A DNA stretch of 64,000 nucleotides from Glandiceps talaboti (taxonomy: Eukaryota; Hemichordata; Enteropneusta; Spengelidae): assembly GCF_964340395.1 (NCBI RefSeq), contig NC_135549.1:17480842-17544841 (forward strand). Direction: 5' to 3'. Below are positions 49,901 to 60,236 of the stretch, one piece after another. The notes under the pieces are model-generated. The model worked only from the letters and a program-made list of their open reading frames with translations, made no database searches and was not told the origin of the DNA. The stretch's first letter is position 1. Each line of letters starts with the position of its first letter. The position numbers and the translations under genes are program-made.

Positions 49901-50579
49901 CCATGATGCTCACCTTCTTTTCTGCTTGACTGCCGGGATCAATTTGTGATATAAATATACCAGTTCTGAGATCCACTCCACCACGGATACAGAATCCCAA
50001 ACTGATTCCATTCTTGTGCTCTAGCTTGACTTTCCGGACACTGATTCCGGTAGGAGTAAGTATAATATCACTGTTGTGAGCATCTTTATTTTGATGATGA
50101 TAACTTTGACTCCTTTGTCTCTCCTTTTTATCTCTTTTTTTACTATCCTCTTTCTTTGGTGTCTTCTTCACTTTCTTTTCAGATTTGGAAGGACTTTTGA
50201 TGAGAGGAGATGCAGACGATGTGCCTGGTTGGCTCTTTTTTGGTGTGGTTTCAGTTATTGACTTGTTCATATTCCCTGAATTATCTTCCATACATTGTTG
50301 TAAAATCGCTGCAGCATCTTGGCCAAAATTCAAAGTGCATAGTTGTTGAAAATCAGATTTTAAATGGTCTGGAATTAGATGATAAAGTTCTTCCAAGATA
50401 ACAAGTTTCTCTGGACTGTTCAGGATGGAATGTAGTAAGGAACAAAAACATAACACAGACTGGTCATCGCGGAAATTTTTCATAGCCAACTTGAATGTTT
50501 CACATTCCTCCTCAGTCAACAGGAGATGTGCAAGTTCTCGTAGTTTATTCTTCCCTTGCGACATTTTTTTTCCACTCAT
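43404..50579 (-). CDS. Whirlin/harmonin-like scaffold: HN-like domain, two PDZ domains, long tail (about 735 aa)
   Basis: Coding exons, in transcript order: 50579-49914, 48280-48030, 47765-47669, 46268-46175, 45316-45203 and 44389-43404. All junctions are GT...AG and the phases fit (0,2,0,1,1), giving 735 residues. Residues 12-82 form a helical domain resembling the harmonin-N domain of whirlin and harmonin (LRELAHLLLTEEE; ILEELYHLIPDHL). A Lys-rich linker lies near 125-175. PDZ1 is about 181-262 with loop SLGF at 193-196; its GSQAEKKGLKVGERILKVND and VTHAEAVVALKSS read like whirlin PDZ1. PDZ2 is about 290-368 with loop WLGC at 299-302. Residues 370-735 are Ser/Thr/Gln-rich and look disordered. 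Known for the family: cytoplasmic scaffolds of hair-cell and photoreceptor Usher complexes, and of other actin-based protrusions. No third PDZ domain was found downstream, unlike vertebrate whirlin and harmonin. PDZD7-like is an alternative name. Confidence 0.82.
44598..44780 (-). mobile_element. tRNA-derived SINE-like element, copy 2
   Basis: It shares the body (gaagcaggaggaaaccagag and actgagcatcac on the plus strand) and the B-box-like ggttcaaaccca (minus strand) with the copy at 30.2 kb. It lies in intron 5 of the whirlin-like gene, in the same orientation as that gene. Confidence 0.5.
45203..45316 (-). CDS. Whirlin-like gene, exon 5: linker
   Basis: The acceptor catttTCAG ends at 45317 and the donor AGAG|gtacgt starts at 45202. 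It is 114 bases, phase 1 at both ends, so it could be skipped without changing frame. It encodes a polar linker (KSKRAISISSPREQENTD) with no domain. Confidence 0.68.
45474..45577. mobile_element. Short palindromic MITE (104 bp)
   Basis: The left arm ttaagtggccatatggatga, then ggattgagtattt, is mirrored by the right arm, with a short AT-rich loop. It lies in intron 4 of the whirlin-like gene. Partial relatives of one arm occur at about 30545-30587 and about 28466-28497. Confidence 0.6.
46175..46268 (-). CDS. Whirlin-like gene, exon 4: end of PDZ2
   Basis: The acceptor gattattttcag precedes GTAAATGAT and the donor CCAG|gtaaga starts at 46174. It is 94 bases, ending in phase 1. It encodes VNDVDIQGLTHLQIVHLV and the last strand VVKFLVQLP, completing PDZ2. 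Confidence 0.8.
46815..46937. repeat. (ATC)n microsatellite
   Basis: Two ATC runs separated by a duplicated cctccctgtgagctttcatcc-type spacer, in intron 3 of the whirlin-like gene. Confidence 0.95.
47160..47590. repeat. Higher-order tandem repeat in intron 3 of the whirlin-like gene
   Basis: Basic units of about 55 bases (ttatttctagtacaaaattc, then tatctgggtcactttcaaag) alternate between two versions with a repeated attctggtacttaaattct insert, so the larger period is about 180 bases. Confidence 0.7.
47669..47765 (-). CDS. Whirlin-like gene, exon 3: core of PDZ2
   Basis: The acceptor (tttacaaataag) precedes a base that completes a split Gly codon. The donor AAG|gtaagt starts at 47668. The 97 bases encode GSDYNMEVTVASIDPLSPAQ, then RAGLKRGQKIVK, the strand B to D part of a PDZ domain. 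The acceptor has a weak pyrimidine tract, but frame and domain continuity support it. Confidence 0.78.
48030..48280 (-). CDS. Whirlin-like gene, exon 2: rest of PDZ1, start of PDZ2
   Basis: The acceptor ttactctccag precedes GGGTTA and the donor AGGGG|gtaagt starts at 48029, giving 251 bases ending in phase 2. It encodes GLKVGERILKVND and helix B (THAEAVVALKSS) of PDZ1, a short linker, and the PDZ2 start IILVADEDGWLGCSIRG. Confidence 0.85.
49213..49433. mobile_element. MITE-like element in intron 1 of the whirlin-like gene
   Basis: The left end tgtctcatagcagatctc and the right end gagatctgctgcgagaca are inverted copies with two mismatches. It is 221 bp, non-coding and more GC-rich than the surrounding intron. 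Confidence 0.5.
49914..50579 (-). CDS. Whirlin-like gene, exon 1: HN-like domain and start of PDZ1
   Basis: The start ATG at 50579 has A at -3 and an in-frame TGA about 60 bases upstream. The donor AAG|gtgagc begins at 49913. It encodes 222 residues: the helical HN-like domain (about 12-82), a Ser/Lys-rich linker, and the PDZ1 start (VRKVKLEHKNGISLGFCIRG) up to GSQAEKK. A second in-frame ATG lies five codons later, so the exact start is uncertain by five residues. Confidence 0.85.
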
Positions 50580-53500
50580 TTTGGTAGAGATAATATTTTG
50601 GTTCGAATCTTTGCTTGCTTTTAGTTTGAATATCTGTGATCATATATGTTTTGTATTCATTCATACAGCTCCAATGTATCAACTGTAATCCTGGCAAGTC
50701 CTTCTATTTTGCTACAATGTGTGACAAGCTAAGTGTACTTTGTACCAAAAAACTAAAAATGTTGCCATTATTTCAGAAAAAAAACACATCTGTCACAAAC
50801 TGCATTGAGTTGTAGGAATTTTATACTGGATTGTTGACGACTTGTACTCAGGTTTTTCTTCTTTACATTTTCACTGTATACCACGATGACACATTATTAG
50901 ATGACAGATTGATGGCCACAATGTTGTAGCACATACACAATATCTGAAAAAAAAAAAAAAAAAAAAATTCCATAAATCATGAATTATTCTACAGAACAAT
51001 CATATTTGAAATTGAATTGAATTACTAAATAACAAAAGTGGTTCTTTTTAAAAAAATATATTTTGTGAATTTTCATGCCTGTGAGTACATCCATATGTTA
51101 TGTTCACACACCAATTGTTCTGAATGGGGACTTCAAAGTTTTAGAACTATAAAATTCTAAATGTTGGCAAACTGTCTAAGTGCTCTACTTTTGAGTGGGA
51201 TCACCTATACATTTATTGAATAAAATGAATTGAAAAGACTAGATTTTCTAAGAAAGCCTCTCAGTCGCTTTAAGTTTGTAAGAGGCCTTTTAGCTCTTTT
51301 GGCCTTCTGAAATTTTCTATATACATGTAGCATGATTGTATTAAACACTTTCACTTTGTTCAATTTTGTTTTCTTATTAGGGCATCCATACTTATTTGTA
51401 TGTTCGTCATTGTAACGTCGGTTAAATTTTTAAAAAAGTATTAAAAAGTATTAAAAAGTATATAAGTACATACATATTGGTGATACTTTTATTTCATAAT
51501 CTATCACTCTGAATGACATAGAAATGACAATTAAAAGTCAGAAGGAAACTTTGAACAAGTTGCTTTTTTAAAGTTCCAATATTTCAGCTACAAACAACAA
51601 TTTTCGGTCAGATATCATGGGGTCGCCATCATACAATCACCGACACTGTGATTTTTTCTAAAACCTGTGTCATTTTTAAAAATTATTAAATTATTTTGAC
51701 AGATTTAATAAATAGAGGGTTGGTCAGTCGTCAGTGGGAAACACAGAATTAAGTACAACTGGCCCTTAGTGAATGAAGATGCAATTCAATTACTCAACAA
51801 TAACGTGAACTTTCTTGAAGAAATTAAATTAAGTGTGTTGTAGGACATTTTGGTTGATGTTGTAGCACATCACATACACACTATCTGCAAAAAAAAAAAA
51901 AAAAAAAAAAAAAAAGTTGCGTGTACAGTTCCGTGTACTTTTATAGTTTCTGTAGCTTTTTTTAATGAGATCGTGGCTATATAAAAGGCTGTGATTGGTA
52001 GTGTGGCAAATCTTTGGAAGCAAAAGAACATTTTTTTGAATGTACCATATGGCGTACATATAATTCTAAAGAATGTTTTTATTACAATTTCATTGATGCC
52101 TTTCAAACAAAAATGAGACTACATAAAGGTTCCTTGGTGAGTTGTAACAGAACTCTGATTACATTGCATGAAGTCCAATCTGTACAACAAAATACAACTC
52201 AGTATTGGTTTGAATGGTTTCCTCTATAAAATAAGCCTGTTCACTGTACTGTGTTGTGTTACATATTGTTATTTCCTAGCCCTCAATTCTTTAGCTTTCC
52301 TATCAGGGGCTACAAGAGGTACGACAGCTAATGATAACAACAACACAGTGAACAAACTACCTCTAAAATCAGTAACACTAACAATTCTCGTGTTGTCTAA
52401 AACACATCTATGTTTACTACAAATGTACTTTTTTTGGAGCATTAAAATTTAAGCAGAAAGACAATGTTTTGTATTTTGACTTCACTTTATTTTGGTAGCA
52501 AAATTTTTTTTTCTCACAACATTGTACTTAGAACTGCACCACTTTTGTGAGTAAATGTATTGATTTGCAATAAATCTACCTTTAGTAGATGTAGTTTCAG
52601 TTATAGATTATTAAAGTGATTCTATTTTTATGTTGGTTTATTATGGCACAAACATTGTTTCAGCTAATCAAGTTAAAATATCTTTATAGAGTCAAGAGAC
52701 ATACTTACATGTAAGTTGTAACAGTATATAAATAGTGGATACTGAGAATGGATGGTTTCAGCAAAGTAAAAGTTATATTAGTAATCAAAACGACACACTG
52801 CCACTAACATTTCTGTAAAAAAATTTAAATATTAACAATACCATCTAACAAAATCTGTGTATTTCATTACAAAAAGAATACTCCCAAACATGTTTTCATA
52901 TAAAATGTCAAATTGTGCAAACTCTACAGTATTCCTTCCCCATTTGTAATGCAAGTCATAGGGTAGTCTTTATACGCTACATTGTTTTAATGGTCTGTTA
53001 CTACACTTGATGCTAAAAAAATAAAAAATAAACAAAGACCTCAACCGAACTAAATCTCACATGAAATTGTATCTCGCCAACTCTGTTTTTAACTTTCTTT
53101 CTGTGACATTGTCTGCTGTATTTCATGCAGAAACATTCATGAATACGGTTCACAATTCAGAAAAGTAAAAAATGTCAATACCAACTTGTTGATCTCATGG
53201 GAAATTGATATCCCCGGCGATGCTATGTAAGAGCAGTTTACGAAAAAGTATTTCACCAGTGACACATAGTTTTTTCCAGAAAATAATTAAGATTGTGAAA
53301 TATGTCAAATTTTGGAGCGATGTAATTCGTGCAACTGACACTAGCATATAACTTCAATAGCTGCCACAAGGCATGGACTGCTAAATACAAATTGAAAGCT
53401 TTTAGAATTGCAAGCAAGGGTGGTTCACAGTAATGGGTGGTTCACAGTCCATTTTAATGACATTAATTGCTGTGAACTAATAAGGTTAGCTGGCAAATTG

Positions 53501-55080
53501 TGGATTGAATATAACTATAGTGAAAGCCATAGAATAATGTGAGCAATACTAATTAAAATAGCATACACACATGGGGGAGTAATAGCTGGTAGTATTGAGT
53601 GCCCCTAGGGTAGTGCTGCATATCAGTTTAACCATTTCTGGCCCCTATATTTCTCATTATAGCCTGATGTGTTCTTTCATGCAATTTCCGATATTTTCTT
53701 CATGACTTCCTGTGAATTTGAATGTGTTTTGTATTAAAACGTATAATATGCTATGGTGTTATCGACCGTTAGTTGTAAAAGCAACGATTTGTGCTTTTAT
53801 TTCACGTATTAAAATGAAATGTATGTGCACCTGCTAAATAGGAGAATTATTTCGGTATAAAAAACAGAATTTTAGAATCAATAAATATAACTGTATATCT
53901 TGCGTGTAATAAATTATATAAAGCCCGTACATCTGTTCAATATGTTTATTTTATAAACCTATGTCAATGCACGTCGCTCTGTGACTGAGAAACAACTTAC
54001 TATGCATTAAAATTCACATATGATCTGCAACGAATATGAACTTTACAGAACTTCGATATTCCCACGGAAAGTTTGGTTTCTTGTTTAGGGTGTGGAACGT
54101 CTAGCTGCAGTTGAGTCACTGCTAAAAATCTATTGATTATATGCAAACACTGTCAAATTTAAAATCGGGGTATTTTTATGGGAAATTATGCATGAACCAC
54201 ACCATCTCCGGAACAAACCTGGGTGAATTTTCCGTTGTCAACACACATCAACTTACCTTACGTTGCCAGGTTTTAAGTGGTAGATTTTACTACGGATTTT
54301 CCCAGTGTCGGCTTAAAATATATACCTTTGGCGTGTACGCTGGCAAATAATTCCCAAACAATAGGAAATTTAAAAGGACAACACAATAGATCTAACAATA
54401 GGCTAATTTGCATTAACGGTTGCAATGTTAACACCGAGTGTCAGACTTGTATAGTATAGTACACACACCACCACTGCTAGCGTACACGATTGATACAGGT
54501 GGTCAACATCCACTTTCTAAAATGCAATATCGCACACCTGAGCCGCGCAAGAAATAAACTGATAATTTGTGCGGTGCAGCCTTTAGAAAAGAAGACACAT
54601 CGTTTTGATTTCAACCAAAATTAAGCAACTGTACCTGACTGTCGCTCTAGACTGTAGTAGTAGGGACATCACACGGTAGAGTGCACCGCTTGGCCAACGT
54701 ACAAACATCCGGGTATTGTTGTAGTATTTGGGTGTCACGTCGGCGAAAGTGATTGGTTGATATAATAATACGACGTCATAACACATTGGTCTATTTACCT
54801 ACGTCGTGTTCGAATATTGCAATGGCCTCCTGCAGCTGTGTTTATTGTGCTATAGTACACTAGTACTGTAGTAGTACACTTCTCCATGTGCATCGTGCTG
54901 CTTTTGTCATCTTTTCACGAACAAACTCAGAAAATAGTTACTTTCAAACACTTTATTTGGAGCTTTTTTCGGAGCTTTTTCGTTCCGGTAATGTAATTTG
55001 TAAACTGTAAGTTTGAATGAAATGACAGATGAATAAACATTACTGATTTTGCTATCAACGGGATATGGAACTCAATAGGC
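50580..55080. other. 5' flank of the whirlin-like gene
   Basis: AT-rich, with A homopolymers at about 50946-50968 and 51887-51915. No coding exon is supported. An untranslated first exon of the whirlin-like gene probably lies here, perhaps near the promoter-like patch at 54.7 kb. Confidence 0.45.
54690..54850. promoter_or_regulatory. Promoter-like patch (CCAAT boxes and CRE-like site)
   Basis: A local rise in CpG with two inverted CCAAT motifs (gattggttg, cattggtc) around a CRE-like gacgtcat near 54771, in otherwise AT-rich DNA. It lies about 4 kb upstream of the whirlin-like gene's first coding exon and could serve an untranslated first exon of that gene. No transcription start can be seen. 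Confidence 0.25.
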
Positions 55081-55413
55081 CTAGTATACCAACATGTAAA
55101 TGCATCGAATATGAATATGAATATACCGAATATATAAACTTGAATTGTTTCTCAAAATATTTTCTAGCTCCTCCGAGTCCCACGCATCGTCGTCCACCAC
55201 ATGTTCACACCCTTTTACGGCACCATCCGAAGAGGTTAAATTTCGCAGTGTCGCAGAAGAAATAACGTTAACAGTTCTGGTTTGCGAGAATGCAGTCATG
55301 TCAAATTTTGTTTTCACATTGTTTATTTTTCTACATGCTTTTTGTACTTTCTTTCTGTTCTTGTGGGAAGTAAATTTTATTAAATTCAAAGGTCTATTGT
55401 TCGAATCACACAT
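55081..55413 (-). CDS. Candidate exon of unknown gene
   Basis: An open frame of 110 codons on the minus strand reads like protein for its first 90 residues: basic at the start (HKNRKKVQKACRK), then polar, then acidic (VVDDDAWDSEELENIL). The final 20 residues (YIRYIHIHIRC) look like AT-rich non-coding sequence, so an exon end near 55150 is more likely than the stop. An acceptor-like ctccag lies about 40 bases 5' of the ATG. I do not recognise a family. The opposite strand is also open here, with a good acceptor at about 55168, so the coding strand is not certain. Confidence 0.3.
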   Translation of the reverse strand: MCDSNNRPLNLIKFTSHKNRKKVQKACRKINNVKTKFDMTAFSQTRTVNVISSATLRNLTSSDGAVKGCEHVVDDDAWDSEELENILRNNSSLYIRYIHIHIRCIYMLVY

Positions 55414-56493
55414 TCTGGCTTCATATACATGATATAACTATAAACTAATCCCTGGAGGCGTAAAAAAACTGTTTTCTTATCACAGTTGCTTGTGGGGTGT
55501 GATTATACATTATCGAATAGTCTTGTTACAGAAATATCGTAATTATTTTGATTGTACGTACACTTTGGCAGACTTTTATACTTCAGATAAAGTTGGCGGG
55601 CATTTTTTCATTCTTTAGTTGGATGAAATAATCCTTTGAAAAAAGGAAAAACACAATTGTGTTCTCGTATATGTGATATGATAGCCTGAGGCGATTGCAA
55701 AACATTCGAGTGAACGCGAAAGCCCAGCCCTAGTGGTATTACCGTACATAAGTGGGTAAAGTAAAACAGGACAGTATTTTCCTCGCATTAACTAAAATTG
55801 AATTACACAAGCTCAAAACATTTGAAAATTAATGAGACTATAAATCTTCCAAAGGACTGGTACCAGTCTTGTGCACTCATAAAATATCGCGACTCGATGG
55901 ATTAGGATATTTGTGTTGATATCCCAAGGCTAATATAAGCACAACCCATAACATATTAAGCGACTGTGCATATACTAACCTAAGGAAGCCTTCAGTAATT
56001 ACAGGGGGGGGTGATCAACTTAGTGAAAAAACGGCGATCACTCCCGGAACAATAAAATCGTCAACAAACAAACGAAGAGAATAATGCAAAGTTAGAAAAT
56101 AAATTGAGTCAAAGTAAAATATAACCCTACCTCCCATAATTCTATTTTCTAAAATATGGCCGTCCCCTGAGAATCGATTTGTAAAAGGTAACCCCCGCCC
56201 CTAGTAATTTCCGAAGACTCCCTAACATATATATTTATCTGAAATATTCAGTTTTATTATATTCTTATATCAGAATTTGAATATGATTACTATTGATAAT
56301 TATGTATGAACACGTGACTTTTATACATCCTAACTATTGTCTAAATTGAAAACAGCCAATCAGAATTATCAGCTAATGCCCAGACCACTTCTTTTAGTGG
56401 TTTGAGGCTAATGTAAGTTGTTTATTAGTCAACGAAAGCGGTGTTTTTCGCCAATCAGAATCGACAACCACAATAAGTCGTTAAATATTCATT

Positions 56494-56944
56494 AGGGTCA
56501 CCCTATTTTTAAAAGTGTTTCTCATTACTTTTCATGGCAATTATGGGGCAGTCGGTCGATTTAAAAAAAAGTAAAAAAATAAATAATGATGTTCATGTTT
56601 CTTTACCTCTCCTTTTCCTCCCCTCTATCTTCTTTTTATTGGATTCCTGGTAACAAACACTTTCCCAGCTTCTCTACACTATTGGCATGTTCTAATTCCC
56701 CCCTCCCCCACTTAAATAACTTCCGCCATGAAAGAAATGCTCTGTTCGTGAACAAGTGTCATCGCCACTCTAACTCAGTGTTGATGATATCGACAGTCCA
56801 GACACTTGCTTATTCTTGCCAGAGTGGGCGCAGTTCCGAAAATATTAAGGACGGGCGCAAATAAAGATATTTTTTTAATGTCGGAGCTGAAAATTTGGGT
56901 CGGTCGGGTAATGAGAAACAAAAACAAAAATAGGGTCACCCTTG
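56494..56944. mobile_element. DNA-transposon-like element with about 33-bp terminal inverted repeats
   Basis: The left end (gggtcaccctattttt, then tttctcattac) and the right end (gtaatgagaaac, then aaaaatagggtcaccc) are near-perfect inverted copies. The interior of about 385 bases has no transposase and only a T-rich 92-codon frame. The outermost bases form their own small palindrome, gggtcaccc/gggtgaccc. This is a MITE-like, non-autonomous element. Confidence 0.6.
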
Positions 56945-57015
56945 GTGTGTCCGTGTATCGTATGGGAGGTTTTGGGAATGATCAACTGTTGTAAGGCTGT
57001 GTGTGCGGACAGAAT

Positions 57016-57500
57016 TTACCGTGACGACTGGGTGGTAGTTTTGGAGAAATGATGGATTATGAAAAAATGCAGATGGGACGGTACTAAATTCTTGATGTCA
57101 GAAGGGACTACGAAATTTTTGTACATGGAAATGAAGTGGTTCTTAACGTTAGATTTTTTGGGTATGTAACGTAAATTTTTACTAAAATATTGAACACTCC
57201 CTTCATACATAAGTGATGCCTGTTGTCGGAGTAAGTTTAAAACTGACGTCAAGAAATATACCTTGTATGCAAATCATAGATGCCATCTTTTTCTTACTGC
57301 TTATCATATCACACATTGTAATTTTTGTATCAAGGCACAGACTGTCTGTGATCATGGCCATTATTTTCATCAGATTTTCTGCACTGTAAATTTGTACATA
57401 TTGCCTAATTTTCTTCACTGGGATATCAGACTCGAGTAGTTGTTTTGTTAACTTTGTTGTCCTCATTTCAAACGTCTGCTCAACTGTAAATTTTGTTGTA
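57016..57500 (-). pseudogene. Unidentified broken open frames
   Basis: Two overlapping minus-strand frames, 57466-57203 and 57252-57016, would join with one frameshift near 57240. They are Lys/Met/Ile-rich (KKIRQYVQIYSAENLMKIM; YFSKNLRYIPKKSNVKNHF). The plus strand is also open from about 57193 to 57438 and gives a Cys/His-rich reading (CNFCIKAQTVCDHGHYFH). I recognise neither. The position just 5' of the LINE suggests decayed mobile or viral-like DNA. Confidence 0.25.
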
Positions 57501-57599
57501 TACTCATTTTTTATAGTTTCAGTTGTATAATTTTTAATCTAGTAGAATAAAATATTAAAGTATTATTATTATGGCGTGCCACCAACGCAGTATTCAGGA

Positions 57600-60236
57600 A
57601 TAAATCATGATTCTTCTTGGTGACTTTAATATTAACTTGTTAGTTAATAACGCAAAATGGACATCTACTATTGAATATTTTTGTCTCAAGCAACTCATTG
57701 ATACACCTACCAGAACAACTGATACTACTTCTACCTTAATTGACCATATATATACCACCAACCCTATAAATTATTCTAACACAAGAACAATATCTCACGG
57801 ACTCTCCGATCATTCCCCCATCATGACAGTTAGAAAAATCCATTCAACCAGAAAATCGGACCATAACATTATCACTTACAGATGCTTACGTAACTTCAAT
57901 GTAAACAACTTTGTTAGTGACCTGAAGTCAGCAGACTGGTCAACTCTGCAAACTACAAACGACCCTGAACTTGCCCTAAATAGTTGGATTTCAACTTTCT
58001 CCAGTATCTTCAACAAGCATGCTCCACTCAAATCCAAGCGAGTTCGTTATGCAAATCTACCTTCCTGGCATACCCTTGAACTTCATAATGCACGCAACGT
58101 TAGAGACAAGTTGAAAGCTTCAAATAATACCGTTGAATACAAGAAACAAAGGAACTACGTAAACATGCTTACATCATCCCTCAGGAAAAATTATTACTCT
58201 AAGCTTATTGCCGACAAATCCCATAACATCAATATTTGGAAAGCCATTCATGATCTTCATCCCAAGTCTTCTCCGTCTAAACCCTCAAAGCTATATGTTG
58301 ATGGCACTGAACTGACATCTTCTATGGATATTGCCGAAGCTTTCAACAGACATTTCACTGACATTGCAGACGCTCTCAACAAAGATATTATGCATGAGAC
58401 TTTTGATCCAACTAAGTTAAATAATTTTGTTGACTCTAAAGACATTCATTACAGCTTCCGAATTCCACTAATTTCGCAAACGAAGGTTTTGTAATTCCTT
58501 CTAGATTTGGATACTTCTAAGTCAACCGGGTATGATTTTATAAGCGCTAAGATTTTGAAATCTACAGCTCCTTATATTGCTACACACATTTTTAGAATTG
58601 TTAACCTCTGCATAATCAATAATCACTTTCCATCTGCTTGGAAAATTGCTAAGGTGCTTCCTTTTCATAAAAGTAATTCTACTGATAAATGCTCCAATTT
58701 TCGACCCATTTCTATTCTACCATGTTTATCCAAACTTTTAGAATCCCACGTTCACCAAAGTCTGTATCTTTATCTCAACAAGTTTAATCTTCTTTATTCG
58801 TTTCAATCGGGCTTTCGTCCGGGTCATTCTTGTCAGACTGCTCTCACTTATTTCGTTAATCAGTGCTATACTGCAATAAATAACAATAACTGGAGTGGTA
58901 TCATTTTTCTTGATCTCTCTAAGGCCTTTGATCTTATTAACCATTCATTGCTTATTGAGAAACTTAAACTCTACAACTTTGATTCTTCGGCTATAAATTG
59001 GTTCACTTCATATCTTAAGGACAGAAAACAGTTTGTTTCCTTTAAAAATAGCAATTCTTCCATGTTATCTATTAAGTCTGGCGTCCCTCAAGGTTCTATC
59101 CTTGGTCCTCTTCTTTTCCTCCTTTATATCAATGACCTCCATTTAGAAGTTGAACACTGCCATACTAATACCTATGCTGACGACTCTACTCTTCTATTTT
59201 CCTCCCCTGATATTTCCATAGTAAATCAAACTATTAACGATGATCTGTCTAAAGTTCACACCTGGTGTAATCAAAACCATATGATCATTAATACAAATAA
59301 ATCTAAAGCTATGGTAATTCCCCCTAAAAAGAACCTTTCTTTGCCCACTTCCTTTTCTGTTTTCTATAACAACGCGTCTCTTTCTTTCAGCGAAGTTGAA
59401 AAATCACTCGGACTTATCATTGACTCTACACTCTCATGGACTTCACATTGTCAACATTTGCATGCAAAAGTATCTTCTAATCTTGCAGCTCTTCGTCACA
59501 TTGCTAAATACTTAGATGTATCTACTAAAAAACTTTTCTACTTTAGTTATATTCAGCCCTTTTTTGATACTTGTTGCAACATATGGTCTCATGCAAGTAA
59601 AGGTGATATTGACAAATTATATAAACTTCAGAAGCGTGCAATCCGGCTAATTTTAAATATTTCTACCATTGAAATGCAACCCAAAGGGATTTCCAGTATT
59701 GACCTTTTTAAACGACTTCATATTTTACCACTTGAAAAGAGATTTCTATTTAATAAGTACATTCTGATTTTTAAATGTCTACATAACCTGGCTCCTATGT
59801 ACCTCTCTGACCTCCTTCATAAAAGGAGTTCAAGTAACCAAATGGGCACCCGTTCCTGCACCAACAATCTTTTGTATTTACCATTTCCAAATTGTCGTAT
59901 TTTTACTCAGTCATTTAGTTTTGAAAGCTCCAAACTTTGGAACATTTTACCTACTCACCTTATCAGTATTACGAATTTAACTTGTTTCAAAAAATCTTTA
60001 AATTCATACCTATTTGAATCTCTTTAATCCTTTTACATTGTCTGTGGTCATACAATTTTATCTCTTTTACGTTTCATACTTTTTAATGTTTTTCAATTTT
60101 TATGTGTGTTACCTTGTTTTGTTTTTGTTGTTGTATTGTGTACATTTGCTTTAGGGCCCCTGGGAAGATTAGGCTGGACCTAACAGGGTCACCCTTTTTC
60201 TTTTTGAAATAAAAGTCGTTATTATTATATTATTAT
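57600..60236 (+). mobile_element. 5'-truncated CR1/L2-like non-LTR retrotransposon
   Basis: The coding frame starts abruptly at about 57600, immediately after a stop codon, in the middle of the endonuclease, which is the usual result of incomplete reverse transcription. After the stop at 60027 there is a T-rich 3' untranslated region, an aataaa-containing end (tgaaataaaagtcg) near 60210 and a short (TTA/ATT) tail to about 60236, as in CR1/L2-type elements that end in microsatellites rather than poly(A). Apart from one stop the reverse transcriptase is intact, so the insertion seems young. Confidence 0.85.
57607..60027 (+). pseudogene. LINE ORF2 (endonuclease C-terminus plus reverse transcriptase), one in-frame stop
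   Basis: A single reading frame runs from 57607 to 60027 and is broken only by TAA at 58492-58494. The first part (295 codons) is the C-terminal portion of an apurinic-type endonuclease: LLGDFNINLL near the start and the conserved GLSDHSPI. The second part (506 codons from 58507) is a non-LTR reverse transcriptase: FRPISILPCLSKLLE, GFRPGHSCQTAL, motif A LDLSKAFD, motif B GVPQGSILGPLLFLLYINDL and catalytic motif C TYADD at 59170-59184. The end has the usual SKLWNILP and NSYLF motifs. The frame resumes exactly at LDTSKSTG, so the stop looks like one point mutation. The N-terminal endonuclease half and any ORF1 are missing because the copy is 5'-truncated. Best fit is the CR1/L2 side of the non-LTR tree. 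Confidence 0.9.

Noticed and set aside
50590-50620. ggttcgaatc resembling a tRNA T-loop
   Set aside because: The flanking bases do not form the five-pair stem and there is no acceptor or D arm; it lies in the whirlin-like gene's 5' UTR.
55145-55432. Plus-strand 95-codon frame with hydrophobic end
   Set aside because: The hydrophobic Phe/Leu-rich half looks like the complement of a hydrophilic coding or AT-rich strand; kept only as an alternative to the minus-strand candidate.
56586-56864. 92-codon frame within the TIR element, considered as a transposase fragment
   Set aside because: No catalytic motif; T/C-rich composition; too short.
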